A DNA stretch of 32,537 bases from Rhizobium sp. Q54. Lineage in GTDB: Bacteria; Pseudomonadota; Alphaproteobacteria; SMXS01. Location: contig CAMDTB010000036.1 of the NCBI GenBank assembly GCA_945907245.1, positions 1-32,537 on the forward strand, given 5' to 3'. The notes under the pieces were generated by a model. That model did not search any database and had not been told where the DNA came from. It worked only from the letters and a program-made list of their open reading frames with translations. The translations under genes and the position numbers were made by a program. This document shows, piece by piece, positions 1 through 7,861 of the stretch; positions within the stretch are counted from its first letter, which is position 1, and the number at the start of each line of letters is the position of its first letter.

Positions 1-2
1 AA

Positions 3-137
3 CGATTCAACGCCATCGTCAGCCTCTACAACAACACACCTCGAAAGTGCCTCGACTTCAAAACCCCTGCAGAACTCTTCTGCAGCCAACTGTTGCACTT
101 CAAATGTGAATCCATCTCCCGGCCTTCGCCGGGATGA
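3..137 (+). CDS. IS30-family transposase, C-terminal tail (5' end outside window)
   Basis: The reading frame is open from the window edge and ends at TGA 135-137. Its translation contains NNTPRKCLDFKTPAELF followed by LLHFKCES, the conserved end of IS30-family DDE transposases (the integrase-core tail, often N-x-R-P-R-K-x-L-x-x-x-T-P-x-E). Only about 44 codons are inside the window; the catalytic core lies upstream and cannot be judged. The last few residues are encoded by a hairpin-forming intergenic repeat, so the true end of the insertion sequence probably lies near base 110. Family assignment is firm; whether the element is intact is unknown. Confidence 0.85.
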   Translation, partial: RFNAIVSLYNNTPRKCLDFKTPAELFCSQLLHFKCESISRPSPG

Positions 138-140
138 CAA
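118..140. repeat. Short palindromic intergenic repeat (VIPAKAG type)
   Basis: CCCGGC at 118-123 and GCCGGG at 128-133 form a perfect six-base-pair stem around CTTC, followed by ATGACAA. Read on the minus strand, this family of repeats gives the peptide VIPAKAG, a familiar signature of a dispersed proteobacterial intergenic repeat. It overlaps the last codons of the IS30 transposase and sits just downstream of coq7 on the minus strand, where it could also help terminate transcription. Confidence 0.55.
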
Positions 141-146
141 CGAGAA

Positions 147-695
147 CTAAACCCTGCTCGACAGCCAGATCGCCAGCCGCGCGCCGGTCTTGATGGCGCC
201 GGTCAGGACCGGATAGCCCACGGCCTCGCGGGCGCCGTGTTCCTCGGCCTCCTGCTTGTGCTCGATCTCCTCTGCGCGGCATTCCTCGATCAGCGCCTTC
301 AGCTCGGGATCGCTATCCTCGAGCCGCTCGGCCTGCTGCGCGTAATGCTCGTCGATCACTTCCTCGACGGCGACGGTGCAGGCCATGGCCGCCTTCTCGC
401 CGATCAGCGCGGTGGCCGCGCCCAGCGCGAACCCGGCCATGTGCCACACCGGCGACAGCAACGTCGGACGTACCCGGCGCTCGGTCAGCAGCCGGTCGAA
501 CTTTTCCAGGTGCCGTGCCTCCTGGGCAGCCATGCGGCGGATCACCGCGCCCGAGGCGCGCGGACCGAGCACGGCAAGCTGGCCTTCATAGATGCGCACG
601 GCGCCATATTCGCCAGCCTGGTCGACGCGGATCATCCGCGCCTTCACGTCGTCCTCGGTCAGTTCGCCGGGCAGCCGGCTGGGAATGTCGCTCAT
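147..695 (-). CDS. coq7: 3-demethoxyubiquinol 3-hydroxylase (COQ7/CAT5 family)
   Basis: The protein is 182 aa, a normal length for bacterial COQ7. The family hydroxylates 3-demethoxyubiquinol late in ubiquinone synthesis at the inner membrane, using a carboxylate-bridged di-iron centre. The iron ligands are visible: Glu29 in GEYGA, Glu59 and His62 in QEARH, Glu111/112 in EEVIDEH, and Glu143-x-x-His146 in EEIEH. The ATG at 695 shares ATGA with the dsbB stop, so the two are translationally coupled in a dsbB-coq7 operon; the frame upstream of this ATG is only an antisense shadow. The presence of coq7 means that at least one ring hydroxylation in ubiquinone synthesis is oxygen-dependent through a di-iron enzyme. 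Confidence 0.95.
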   Translation of the reverse strand: MSDIPSRLPGELTEDDVKARMIRVDQAGEYGAVRIYEGQLAVLGPRASGAVIRRMAAQEARHLEKFDRLLTERRVRPTLLSPVWHMAGFALGAATALIGEKAAMACTVAVEEVIDEHYAQQAERLEDSDPELKALIEECRAEEIEHKQEAEEHGAREAVGYPVLTGAIKTGARLAIWLSSRV

Positions 696-1180
696 GGCCG
701 TCCTTTCAGGGCGAGCCGGAACGCGAACAGCGCCAGCAGGCCAGAGATGACGAAATTGTAGCCCGCCATTGAGACGCCGAACAGCGCCCACGGCGTCTCG
801 TCGCAGCGGATCAGGCCCGGGCCGATCTCCTGGTGGAAGATGTCGCCGGTGACCGGCGGGCCCGAGCAGGTCTCCGGGCCCGGCCACCAGTGATATTCGA
901 CGCCGGTGTGGAAGCCGGCGATACCCATGCCCACCAGCAGGGCGATGCCGGTCAGCATTACCGGCAGCCGGGACGCCGCCATGCCGCGCGTCGCCGCGAC
1001 CACCACCGCCAGCGCCGCCAGCGGGATCGCGGCGTAATAGGCATAGCGCTGCCAGTAGCACATCTGGCATGGCTCGAAGCCGCCAATATACTGGAAGCCG
1101 TAGGCGCCGAGGATCATGGCGAGGCAGGCCGCGAGCAGCAGGACGGGTCCGGTGATGGACGGTTTCGCCGATGGGGTCAT
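692..1180 (-). CDS. dsbB: Disulfide bond formation protein DsbB
   Basis: This 162-aa inner-membrane protein has four predicted transmembrane helices. DsbB reoxidises the periplasmic thiol oxidase DsbA and passes electrons to quinone. Both periplasmic cysteine pairs are present: Cys38-x-x-Cys41 in EPCQMC, and Cys105/Cys126 in the second loop (ETCSG and IRCDE). GAGGA is placed for the ATG at 1180. It is the first gene of a minus-strand pair with coq7 (4-base overlap), a pairing that makes sense only through the shared quinone pool and may be incidental. It is transcribed divergently from the aldo/keto reductase; the 110-base gap must hold both promoters. Confidence 0.95.
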   Translation of the reverse strand: MTPSAKPSITGPVLLLAACLAMILGAYGFQYIGGFEPCQMCYWQRYAYYAAIPLAALAVVVAATRGMAASRLPVMLTGIALLVGMGIAGFHTGVEYHWWPGPETCSGPPVTGDIFHQEIGPGLIRCDETPWALFGVSMAGYNFVISGLLALFAFRLALKGRP

Positions 1181-1290
1181 GCGGTCCTCGCTGCCGGAAA
1201 AAGGGCGCCGGAATCATGTAACAGCCCGCTTTTGCCGCTGCAATCCAAACCGCCGCGCCTATCTGAACGGGACGGCAACGGGAGACGCTG

Positions 1291-2103
1291 ATGGAGACCA
1301 TGCACCGCCGGCCCATTCCCTCGACCGGTGAGCTGTTGCCGGTGATCGGCTGCGGCACCTGGCAGGCGTTCGACGTGCGAGACGCCGCGCCGCTGGTGCC
1401 GGTGGTCGAGTCGCTGTTCGCCGGCTGCGGCTCGCTGATCGACAGCTCGCCCATGTACGGCAAGGCGGAAGGCGTGGTCGGCGATGTGCTCGGCCGCATG
1501 GACGCGCTCGAGCGCGCCTTCGTCGCCACCAAGGTCTGGACCTCGGGCCGCGACGCGGGCGTCGCCCAGATGGAGCGCTCCCTCGCCCTGCTCGGCCGGG
1601 TCGACCTGATGCAGGTGCACAATTTGCTCGACTGGCGCACCCACTTCGCAACCCTGCGGCGCTGGAAGGAGGAGGGCCGGGTGCGCTATTTGGGCGTGAC
1701 CCACTACACGCCGACCGCCCACGACTCGCTGGAAGCGGCGATGCGCGCCGAGCCGATGGATTTCGTCCAGCTCGACTACGCGCTCGACGACCGGGCGGCC
1801 GAGCGCCGGCTGCTGCCGCTGGCCGCCGACAGGGGCATCGCGGTGATCGTCAACCGCCCGTTCGGCGGCGGCGGGCTGGCGCGGCGGGTGCGCGGCCGCA
1901 AGGTGCCGGACTTCGCCGCCGAGCTGGGCTGCGAGACCTGGCCGCAGCTGCTGCTGAAATTCATCCTCGGCCATCCCGCCGTCACCTGCGCCATCCCCGC
2001 CACGGCCAATCCGGCCCACATGGCGGACAATGCCCGCGCCGGCGCCGGGTCCTTGCCCGACGAAGCCATGCGCGCCCGCATCGCGGCGGCGTTCGGAAGC
2101 TGA
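1291..2103 (+). CDS. Aldo/keto reductase family protein
   Basis: The protein has 270 aa, slightly short for the superfamily. The AKR catalytic tetrad can be placed at Asp51, Tyr56 (SPMYGKAE), Lys81 (ATKVW) and His110 (LMQVHN). The N-terminal GCGTWQ motif is the usual first strand. AKRs are soluble NAD(P)H-dependent TIM-barrel oxidoreductases acting on carbonyls; the substrate cannot be predicted. GGGAGA lies just before the chosen ATG; an ATG three codons later (1300) has poorer spacing. The first strand and the Ala/Arg-rich C-terminus are typical of proteobacterial AKRs in general. The gene stands alone. Confidence 0.9.
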   Translation: METMHRRPIPSTGELLPVIGCGTWQAFDVRDAAPLVPVVESLFAGCGSLIDSSPMYGKAEGVVGDVLGRMDALERAFVATKVWTSGRDAGVAQMERSLALLGRVDLMQVHNLLDWRTHFATLRRWKEEGRVRYLGVTHYTPTAHDSLEAAMRAEPMDFVQLDYALDDRAAERRLLPLAADRGIAVIVNRPFGGGGLARRVRGRKVPDFAAELGCETWPQLLLKFILGHPAVTCAIPATANPAHMADNARAGAGSLPDEAMRARIAAAFGS

Positions 2104-2200
2104 ATTCGACCGCAAGACCCGGAGTGTCCTCTGCTGCGTCCTTCCATAGATATGGGTTGAAGCCGGCGCCGTTGCGCGGCTCAATCGGAAGGACAGGATC

Positions 2201-3235
2201 ATGGAAATGACCGCGATCATCGACACATCCCGCTGGCAGGCCGTGCTGGACCGCGATCCGGCGGCGAGCTTCTACTATGCCGTCGTCACCACCGGCGTCT
2301 ATTGCCGGCCCGATTGTCCGTCGCGCCGGGCCAAGCGCGAGAACGTTCGCTTCTTCGACAGCAACGGCGAGGCCGAGGCGGCGGGATTCCGCGCCTGCCT
2401 GCGTTGCCGTCCCGCCGAGGCCGACCGCGCGTCGGAGCTGGTGGAGAAGGCCTGCCGCACCATCGAGACCGCCGAGGAAACGCCGGACCTGGCGTCGCTG
2501 GCGGCGGACTCCGGGCTCAGTACGTTCCACTTCCACAGGGTGTTCAAGGCGCGCACCGGCCTGACGCCGCGCGGCTATGCCAGGGCACTGCGCGACCGGC
2601 GGGTGCGCTCGGCGCTGGTCGAGGCGGGCACGGTGACCGAGGCGCTCTACGACGCGGGCTTCGGCTCGTCGGGGCGATTCTATGCCGGTTCCAACGCCAG
2701 CCTGGGCATGACGCCGACCCGCTTCCGCGACGGCGGCCCGGGCGAGACCATCCGCTACGCTATCGGGCAAAGCTCGCTGGGCGGGGTGCTGGTGGCGGCG
2801 ACGGACAAGGGCATCTGCGCCATCATGCTGGGCGACGACCTGGAGATGCTGGCCGGCGCGTTGCGTGGCCAGTTCGGCAAGGCGCGGCTCGTGGCGGGCG
2901 ATGCCGACTTCGACCGCTGGGTGTCGCAGGTGGTCGCGTTCGTCGACGACCCGCATCTGGGCCTCGACCTGCCGCTCGACATCAGGGGCACGGCGTTCCA
3001 GCGGCTTGTGTGGCAGGCATTGCGCGCTATCCCGATGGGCGAGACCCGCACCTATACCGATATCGCGGAGTCGCTCGGCATGCCGAAGGCGGTGCGCGCG
3101 GTGGCCGGCGCCTGCGCGTCCAACGCCATCGCCGTCGCCATCCCGTGCCACCGGGTCCACCGGATCGGCGGCGTGCTGGCCGGCTACCGCTGGGGCATCG
3201 AGCGCAAGCGCGCCCTGCTGGAGAAGGAAAAGTGA
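2201..3235 (+). CDS. ada: Bifunctional Ada: transcriptional regulator and O6-methylguanine-DNA methyltransferase
   Basis: The 344-aa protein has the complete Ada architecture. The N-terminal zinc/methyl-phosphotriester domain has Cys35, Cys39, Cys66 and Cys69 (E. coli 38, 42, 69, 72). An AraC-type helix-turn-helix region spans about residues 85-175, and a C-terminal alkyltransferase domain has active Cys316 in IPCHRV. Ada removes methyl groups from phosphotriesters and O6-methylguanine by suicide transfer; once methylated at its N-terminus it activates the adaptive response. GGAAGGA precedes ATG 2201; ATG 2207 is a possible alternative start. The stop overlaps the alkB start (GTGA), so ada-alkB is a compact alkylation-repair operon likely autoregulated by methylated Ada, as in E. 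coli. Confidence 0.95.
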   Translation: MEMTAIIDTSRWQAVLDRDPAASFYYAVVTTGVYCRPDCPSRRAKRENVRFFDSNGEAEAAGFRACLRCRPAEADRASELVEKACRTIETAEETPDLASLAADSGLSTFHFHRVFKARTGLTPRGYARALRDRRVRSALVEAGTVTEALYDAGFGSSGRFYAGSNASLGMTPTRFRDGGPGETIRYAIGQSSLGGVLVAATDKGICAIMLGDDLEMLAGALRGQFGKARLVAGDADFDRWVSQVVAFVDDPHLGLDLPLDIRGTAFQRLVWQALRAIPMGETRTYTDIAESLGMPKAVRAVAGACASNAIAVAIPCHRVHRIGGVLAGYRWGIERKRALLEKEK

Positions 3236-3879
3236 CCGGCGACCTGCTGGCAGGACTGATGACGGCCTCGGTCGAGGACCTGGCCGATGGCGCGGTGCTG
3301 CTGCGCGGCTTCGCCGTCGCCGAGGCGCCCGCGCTGCTCGCGGAGATCACCGCGATCGCCGAGGCCGCGCCGTTCCGGCACCTGATCACGCCGGGCGGTT
3401 TCCGCATGTCGGTGGCCATGACAAATTGCGGCGCCGTCGGCTGGATCAGCGACCGGCGCGGCTATCGCTATGGCGCCGACGACCCCGAAACCGGCTGTCC
3501 CTGGCCCGCCATGTCGCCGCTGTTCCGCGATCTGGCCGGCCGGGCGGCGCAGGCGGCGGGCTTTTCCGGCTTCGCGCCCGAGGCCTGCCTGATCAACCGC
3601 TACGCGCCCGGCGCGCGGCTGACTCTGCACCAGGACCGCGACGAGGGGAACCTGTCGCACCCGATCGTCTCGGTATCGCTGGGCGTGCCCGCCACCTTCC
3701 TGTTCGGCGGTCTCGACCGGAAGGACAAGCCGCGCCGGTTCCGGGTCGACCATGGCGACGTCGCCGTCTGGGGCGGCCCGTCGCGACTCGCTTTCCACGG
3801 CGTCGATGCGCTTAAGCAGGGGCATCACGATCTTACCGGCCAGCTGCGTTACAACCTCACCTTTCGCAAGGCGCTTTAG
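3232..3879 (+). CDS. alkB: DNA oxidative demethylase AlkB
   Basis: At 215 aa the protein is almost the same length as E. coli AlkB. This Fe(II)/2-oxoglutarate dioxygenase repairs 1-methyladenine and 3-methylcytosine. The iron facial triad is His133-x-Asp135 (LHQDRDE) and His189 (AFHGV); the 2-oxoglutarate arginines are Arg206 and Arg212 (RYNLTFRK). Each is offset by exactly two from E. coli numbering. The start is GTG 3232, which overlaps the ada stop by four bases and is preceded by GGAGAAGGAAA inside ada, so translation is coupled. The pairing with ada defines its role in alkylation repair. Confidence 0.95.
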   Translation: MTGDLLAGLMTASVEDLADGAVLLRGFAVAEAPALLAEITAIAEAAPFRHLITPGGFRMSVAMTNCGAVGWISDRRGYRYGADDPETGCPWPAMSPLFRDLAGRAAQAAGFSGFAPEACLINRYAPGARLTLHQDRDEGNLSHPIVSVSLGVPATFLFGGLDRKDKPRRFRVDHGDVAVWGGPSRLAFHGVDALKQGHHDLTGQLRYNLTFRKAL

Positions 3880-3906
3880 AGACAGCCTCACAAATACCGG
3901 CAAGGG

Positions 3907-4344
3907 CTAGGGCGCGGCAGGATCGTCGCCGTAGCGGTTGGGACCTTTCGTGCCGGCGCGGGCGAGCATGACCACCAGCACGATGAGCATCGGCGGCAGG
4001 GCCATTAGTCCCCACGCGCCCCCCAGGCCGCGATCATGCAGCCGCCGCGTCACCGCGCCCGCCAGCAACAGGCAGAAGCCTGCGCTCGCGGCGATACCCC
4101 ACGGGATCAATCGGTTGAGGTCCGGCTCGGCTGCCAGTAGCTCGGGATGGCCGACGGACAGTTCGGTCCTGCGCTCCATCACGCCGTAGATCAGCGGAAC
4201 GGTGACCGCAATCTGGGCCATCGTCAGCGCGAGATAGAGGAAGATGGCGTAGGACCAGAACTGCGACCGCGTGTCCCTGCCGGAAAACACGGCAACCATG
4301 CGGAATCCACGCCAGACCAGCCCAAATATTCTACCGAAACTCAT
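3907..4344 (-). CDS. DUF805 inner-membrane protein
   Basis: The protein has 145 aa. It shows the family's opening pattern, FSGRDTRSQFWSY, which matches the usual GRxxRxxFW in DUF805/YhaH proteins. Hydrophobic helices lie near residues 33-55, 80-102 and 112-132, and the RRLHDRGLGG motif between helices is also typical. No biochemical function is established for the family. The ATG at 4344 is preceded by GGGGGAGG; the frame stays open upstream but without a comparable ribosome-binding site. It converges on alkB, with only 27 bases between the stops and no clear hairpin. Confidence 0.85.
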   Translation of the reverse strand: MSFGRIFGLVWRGFRMVAVFSGRDTRSQFWSYAIFLYLALTMAQIAVTVPLIYGVMERRTELSVGHPELLAAEPDLNRLIPWGIAASAGFCLLLAGAVTRRLHDRGLGGAWGLMALPPMLIVLVVMLARAGTKGPNRYGDDPAAP

Positions 4345-4459
4345 GGTCCTCCCCCGTACAATATCGCTTTTGTGTACTCCGGCCTGGCGCCACGGTCCAC
4401 AGGCGGCGCTTGCCGACATTGACCCGGCGCGTGCCCTCGCTATGATGCGCTTCCTCCGC

Positions 4460-4545
4460 GCGGGCGTGGCGGAATGGTAGACGCGGCGGACTCAAAATCC
4501 GTTTCTAGCGATAGAGTGTCGGTTCGAGTCCGACCGCCCGCACCA
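4460..4545 (+). tRNA. tRNA-Leu (anticodon CAA)
   Basis: This is a class II tRNA of 86 bases including an encoded CCA. The acceptor stem pairs GCGGGCG (4460-4466) with CGCCCGC (4535-4541), followed by discriminator A4542 and CCA. The anticodon stem GCGGA/TCCGT encloses the loop CTCAAAA, giving anticodon CAA (UUG codons). A long variable arm precedes the T-arm, GTCGG-TTCGAGT-CCGAC. The length and discriminator A are as expected for leucine. Confidence 0.95.
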
Positions 4546-4552
4546 GCCTTCG

Positions 4553-4622
4553 CGCTGCGCGCTTCGGCTTGGCAAGCCAGTGCACGTAATTCGAACCGCT
4601 GCGCGCTTCGGCCTGGCGAGCC
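4553..4622 (+). repeat. Two direct copies of a 26-base repeat just downstream of tRNA-Leu
   Basis: Copy one (4553-4578) and copy two (4597-4622) match at 24 of 26 positions, differing only at two transitions. Both start CGCTGCGCGCTTCGGC and end in GGC-A/G-AGCC. They start 44 bases apart, beginning eight bases after the tRNA CCA end. They do not duplicate the tRNA 3' end, so they are not a normal integrase attachment pair. The second copy abuts the end of the Lrp-family gene. Confidence 0.7.
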
Positions 4623-4636
4623 GGTAACGGGATTTC

Positions 4637-5119
4637 TCAAATCGGCAGATGATCGAGCGGCAGCGATGCCGGCGACTTCACCGTACGGATGGCGAAGTTC
4701 GACCGAACGTCGACAACGCCGGGGAGCCTAAGCAGCCGGCCCATCAGGAACTGCTCGTAGCCCTCCAGGTCGGGCACCACCACCTCGATCAGGAAGTCGT
4801 GCTCGCCCGATACCAGATAGCAGGCGATCACCTCGGACACGTCCGCCACCGCCCGTTGGAACGCCGTCGCTTCCTCGTCGTGGTGGCGATCCACCTTAAC
4901 GCCGACGAACACGGTCAGGCCCAGCCCGGCGTTCTTGCGCGACAATGTCGCGCGGTAGCCGGCGATGATGCCGGCCTCCTCCAGAATCCGCACCCGGCGC
5001 AGGCAGGGCGACGGCGACAGGCCGATGCGGTCGGCCAGCTCCACATTGGTCAGCCGGGCATCCTCCTGCAACTCGCGCAGAATGCGCCGGTCGATGGCGT
5101 CCAGGGTAAGTTTTGGCAT
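4637..5119 (-). CDS. Lrp/AsnC-family transcriptional regulator
   Basis: The protein has 160 aa, the standard length. It opens with LDAIDRRILRELQEDARLTN, the family's N-terminal winged helix-turn-helix (residues about 5-55, with LADRIGLSPSPCLRRVRIL as recognition region). A C-terminal RAM ligand-binding domain follows (about 70-145; VSGEHDFLIEVV is its core strand). Members act as octameric amino-acid-responsive regulators, usually of themselves and a divergent neighbour. Here the divergent neighbour is the tautomerase-like gene, 169 bases away, with a short inverted repeat between them. The effector is unknown. Confidence 0.93.
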   Translation of the reverse strand: MPKLTLDAIDRRILRELQEDARLTNVELADRIGLSPSPCLRRVRILEEAGIIAGYRATLSRKNAGLGLTVFVGVKVDRHHDEEATAFQRAVADVSEVIACYLVSGEHDFLIEVVVPDLEGYEQFLMGRLLRLPGVVDVRSNFAIRTVKSPASLPLDHLPI

Positions 5120-5171
5120 AAGACGATGATTATATAGGTTTTAGTGGTGAGTAGTGCCAATACGTTCTGAC

Positions 5172-5185
5172 TTTTCCGCAGAAAA
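5172..5185. promoter_or_regulatory. Candidate operator between Lrp-family gene and tautomerase
   Basis: TTTTC-CGCA-GAAAA is a perfect five-base inverted repeat with a four-base spacer. It lies 53 bases upstream of the regulator start and 104 bases upstream of the tautomerase start. Lrp-type proteins bind degenerate 15-base dyads with AT-rich centres; this one has a GC-rich centre, so the assignment is tentative and rests mainly on position. Confidence 0.3.
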
Positions 5186-5288
5186 CGCAAGGACATGCGC
5201 CGGCCGCGAAGCCTAGATTCCGCTTGTCGCCGGCACCGGCGGCGACGCGCAGGGCGGCGCACCCGCCCGACCAGAAGGAGCGAGAGAG

Positions 5289-5522
5289 ATGCCATTGGTC
5301 ACCATCAAGGGAATCGAAGGCGTGTTTTCCCCGGACCAGAAGCGTGACGTGATCGAGCGCGTCACCGAGGCCATGGTCGCGGTCGAAGGCGAGGCGCTGC
5401 GGCCCTACACCTTCGTCATCTTCGAGGAAGTGAAGAGCGGCGACTGGGGAATCGGCGGCAGGACGCTCGAGGCCAGCGACGTGAAGGCCATGCAGGCCGC
5501 CGGCGCCGCGAAGGCAGCCTGA
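5289..5522 (+). CDS. 4-oxalocrotonate tautomerase-like protein
   Basis: The protein has 77 aa. It begins Met-Pro-Leu-Val-Thr-Ile, so removal of Met would expose the catalytic N-terminal proline that defines the tautomerase superfamily. It continues GVFSPDQKRDVIERVTEAM and ends with a Gly-rich GDWGIGGRTL segment, the normal beta-alpha-beta fold with a C-terminal extension. Such enzymes isomerise unsaturated alpha-keto acids or act on related small molecules; the substrate here is unknown. AGAAGGAGCGAGAGAG precedes the ATG. It is divergent from the Lrp-family gene, which may regulate it. Confidence 0.85.
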   Translation: MPLVTIKGIEGVFSPDQKRDVIERVTEAMVAVEGEALRPYTFVIFEEVKSGDWGIGGRTLEASDVKAMQAAGAAKAA

Positions 5523-5593
5523 GTGATTCGGGCGCGGGTTTTGCGATCTCGGCCGGTCAGTGTAGCCTTCGCGTTCCCAGGCCGGAGGTGACC

Positions 5594-5920
5594 ATGTCCA
5601 GGGACGCAAAACCCGCAATCCGCATCGGCATTGGCGGCTGGACGTTCGAGCCGTGGCGCCGCGTGTTCCATCCCGAGGGCCTGGTCCAGAAGCGTGAGCT
5701 GGACTATGCCAGCGGCAAGCTCACCTCCATCGAGGCCAACGGTACCTTCTGCCGCTCGCAGAAGCCCGAGACCTTCGCCAAATGGCACGATGAGACGCCT
5801 GCGGATTTCGTGTTTGCGCTGAAGGGGCCGCGCAATGTCTTCCGCTACGTCATCAGTGGCCACAAGGTGCGCAATCCGGCCGCCGCCATGGCGTTGATCG
5901 AGCGGCTCAGATCCGGTTGA
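5594..5920 (+). pseudogene. DUF72 protein, truncated to the N-terminal third
   Basis: The translation starts with IRIGIGGWTFEPWRRVFHP and continues with IEANGTFCRSQKPETFAKW and TPADFVFALKGPRNV, the characteristic opening of DUF72 (YecE-like) TIM-barrel proteins. These are normally about 240-300 aa; this frame has 108 and ends inside the 3' end of the opposing TPR gene, with 14 bases of overlap. GGAGG at 5584-5588 supports ATG 5594 (GTG 5588 is an alternative). I find no continuation of the domain downstream, so a deletion that joined it to the TPR gene is likely. The family's function is not established. Confidence 0.75.
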
Positions 5921-7702
5921 TCGCCGGATCCGCCTCGCCCGCCCAGGCCTTGCGGTAAAGCTCCCGCGTCGCCGAGGCGGCGAACGGATCGCCCGCCCTG
6001 GCGTACGCTTCCTTCAGGTCATAGAGCGCCCAGCCATTGCCCGGGCTGCGGACCAGCGCCTCGCGGAACGCCTGCACCGCCTCGTCGGTCTTGCCCGCCT
6101 GCAGCAGCACGGTGCCCAGGGTCTGGCGGATCGGATAGTACCAGAAGGGCGGCTCGGTATAGGGAATGGCGTCCTCCAGTGCGATGGCCTCGCGCAGCAG
6201 CTTGGCGCTGCCGGGGTAGTCGGCCTTCGCCTGCGCGGCCCGGGCGCGGACCACCAGTTCGGCGGTCTGCAGGATTTGCGGCGCGGGCACCATGTTGTCG
6301 ACCAGGTTCTTCAGGTCGGCTGTCTCGCGGAGGCCGGCGATGGCCTGGGCCTCGGCGTTCGCCGCGTCCGGCTTGCCGTCGAGTGCCAGGGCAACGCCGC
6401 GCGCGTAGTGCCACATGGCGACCACGTAGGGGAACCGCGTGTCGGGCCGCTCGAGGGCGAGCACGTCCTTGGGCGCGCCGAACCGGGCGTGGACGACGTA
6501 AGGCGACGCCATCATCGGCTGCAGCAGGCCGGCGACCGCCAGCGCCATTTCGGGATTGATGATCTTTGCCAGCTTGTCCGCTGCCACGAGGGCGTTTTTC
6601 CCGTCGCCGGCCATCAGTGCCGAGGTCAGGATGAAGTGCACGTTGTGCGGGTAGTAGGCGTTGGCGTAGAGCGTCTCGCCGGCGTTCGCGGCGCGGATGA
6701 ACGCCTCGTCGGCCTCGGCGGCGGCGATGTTGCTGGCCAGCGAGTCCTTGAACCGGCCGATCCGGTACCAGGTGTGCGACGGCATGTGCACGAGATGGCC
6801 CTGGCCCGGCATCAGCGCCGCCAGCCGCCCGGCCGGCGCCTCCGCCTTCCACGGATCGCCGGACGCCTCGGTCAGGTGGATGTAGAGATGGATCGCGCCC
6901 GGATGGTCAGGGTGGGCGGTGATCACCTGCTCGATGGCGGCGATGGCCGGTCCCATGCGGCCCTTCGGCGTCACCCGGTCCGCTTCCCAGTAGTCCCAGG
7001 GCTGGGTGTTCATGGCCGCCTCGGCGTAGAACACGGCGACGTTCTGGTCGTCCGGGAACCGCTGGTGCACCGCCCTCATGGCGTCGGCATAGGCCGCGTC
7101 GAACGGCGCGCGCTCCGACTTGGGGTCGATGGAGTAGCGGGCCTTCAGCGCCTCGATCAGCGCCTTCTCCACCTCGGTCTCGGTGTCGGCGGCTGCAACG
7201 GCCTTCTGCAGCGCCTCCCAGGCGGGCGGCGAGGCTTCCGGATCCATCGGCACGTTGATGTTGGCGCCCAGCGACAGCGATTCGCCCCAGAAGCACATGG
7301 CGCAGCGCGGATCGAGCCGTTGGGCTTGCCTGAAGGCGCGGATCGCCTCGGCATGGTTGAAGCCGAACATCAGCCGCATGCCCTGGTCGAAATAGGCCTG
7401 CGCCTGTGGCGAGGTGGAGTCACCTTCATGGAGAAGCTGCCGAGATTGTCGTAGAGCGGCGGCCCGTCGCCCGGCTGGATCGCGGCCTGCGCGGCTGGGA
7501 CGGCGAACAGGGCGACAAGGCGGGACAGCCGATTGTCCCGGGCTTGGTCGCCGCCGCACAGACCGGCGTTGAGCCGCGATGGATCGAGAAGTTGCCGTGG
7601 GTCCGACATCTTCGGCTGACGGTCGGTGCTTCCGGGCGTGAGCACCGATGCTCCGATGACGAGAGCCGCGGCTGCAAGGGTACCTGCAAGAATGTGGTTC
7701 AT
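5907..7702 (-). pseudogene. Secreted TPR-repeat protein gene with probable frameshift near 7425
   Basis: From about 7424 down to 5907 one frame encodes a roughly 500-aa tetratricopeptide-repeat protein: SPQAQAYFDQGMRLMFGFNH near its start, LDPRCAMCFWGESLSLGANI, and repeat-like helices through to the C-terminus. That frame has no credible start. A different frame upstream supplies ATG 7702 with a GGAGGGG site, a signal-peptide-like stretch (MNHILAGTLAAAALVIGAS), and LYDNLGSFSMKVT leading into the TPR part. One missing base near 7425 joins the two. It could be a real mutation or a sequencing error. Related proteins are secreted with unknown function. The 3' end overlaps the DUF72 remnant. Confidence 0.75.
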
Positions 7703-7861
7703 GTTCCCCTCCGAGAATGATGAATCCAGTCGACGGGTACTGCGCATAGCTTAGCACAAGACGGGGCGGAATCGAAGCCCGTGGCACCGTCGGCGTATCG
7801 CTGTTGCCTCTGCGGCGCGACAAAGGGAAACTGGGATACCGTCAACCGCCGGGGATCGCCG

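Noticed and set aside
696-1640. Long open frame upstream of coq7 in the same frame
   Set aside because: It is antisense to the aldo/keto reductase and overlaps dsbB in another frame; the coq7 domain begins at the ATG at 695. High GC leaves many long shadow frames.
2302-3231. Long plus-strand frame upstream of alkB
   Set aside because: It is a shifted shadow of ada with Arg/Gly-rich translation; alkB begins at GTG 3232 with its own ribosome-binding site and the family's normal length.
4534-4622. tRNA-Leu as an integrase attachment site
   Set aside because: The repeats beside the tRNA do not contain its 3' end, and no integrase is present in the window.
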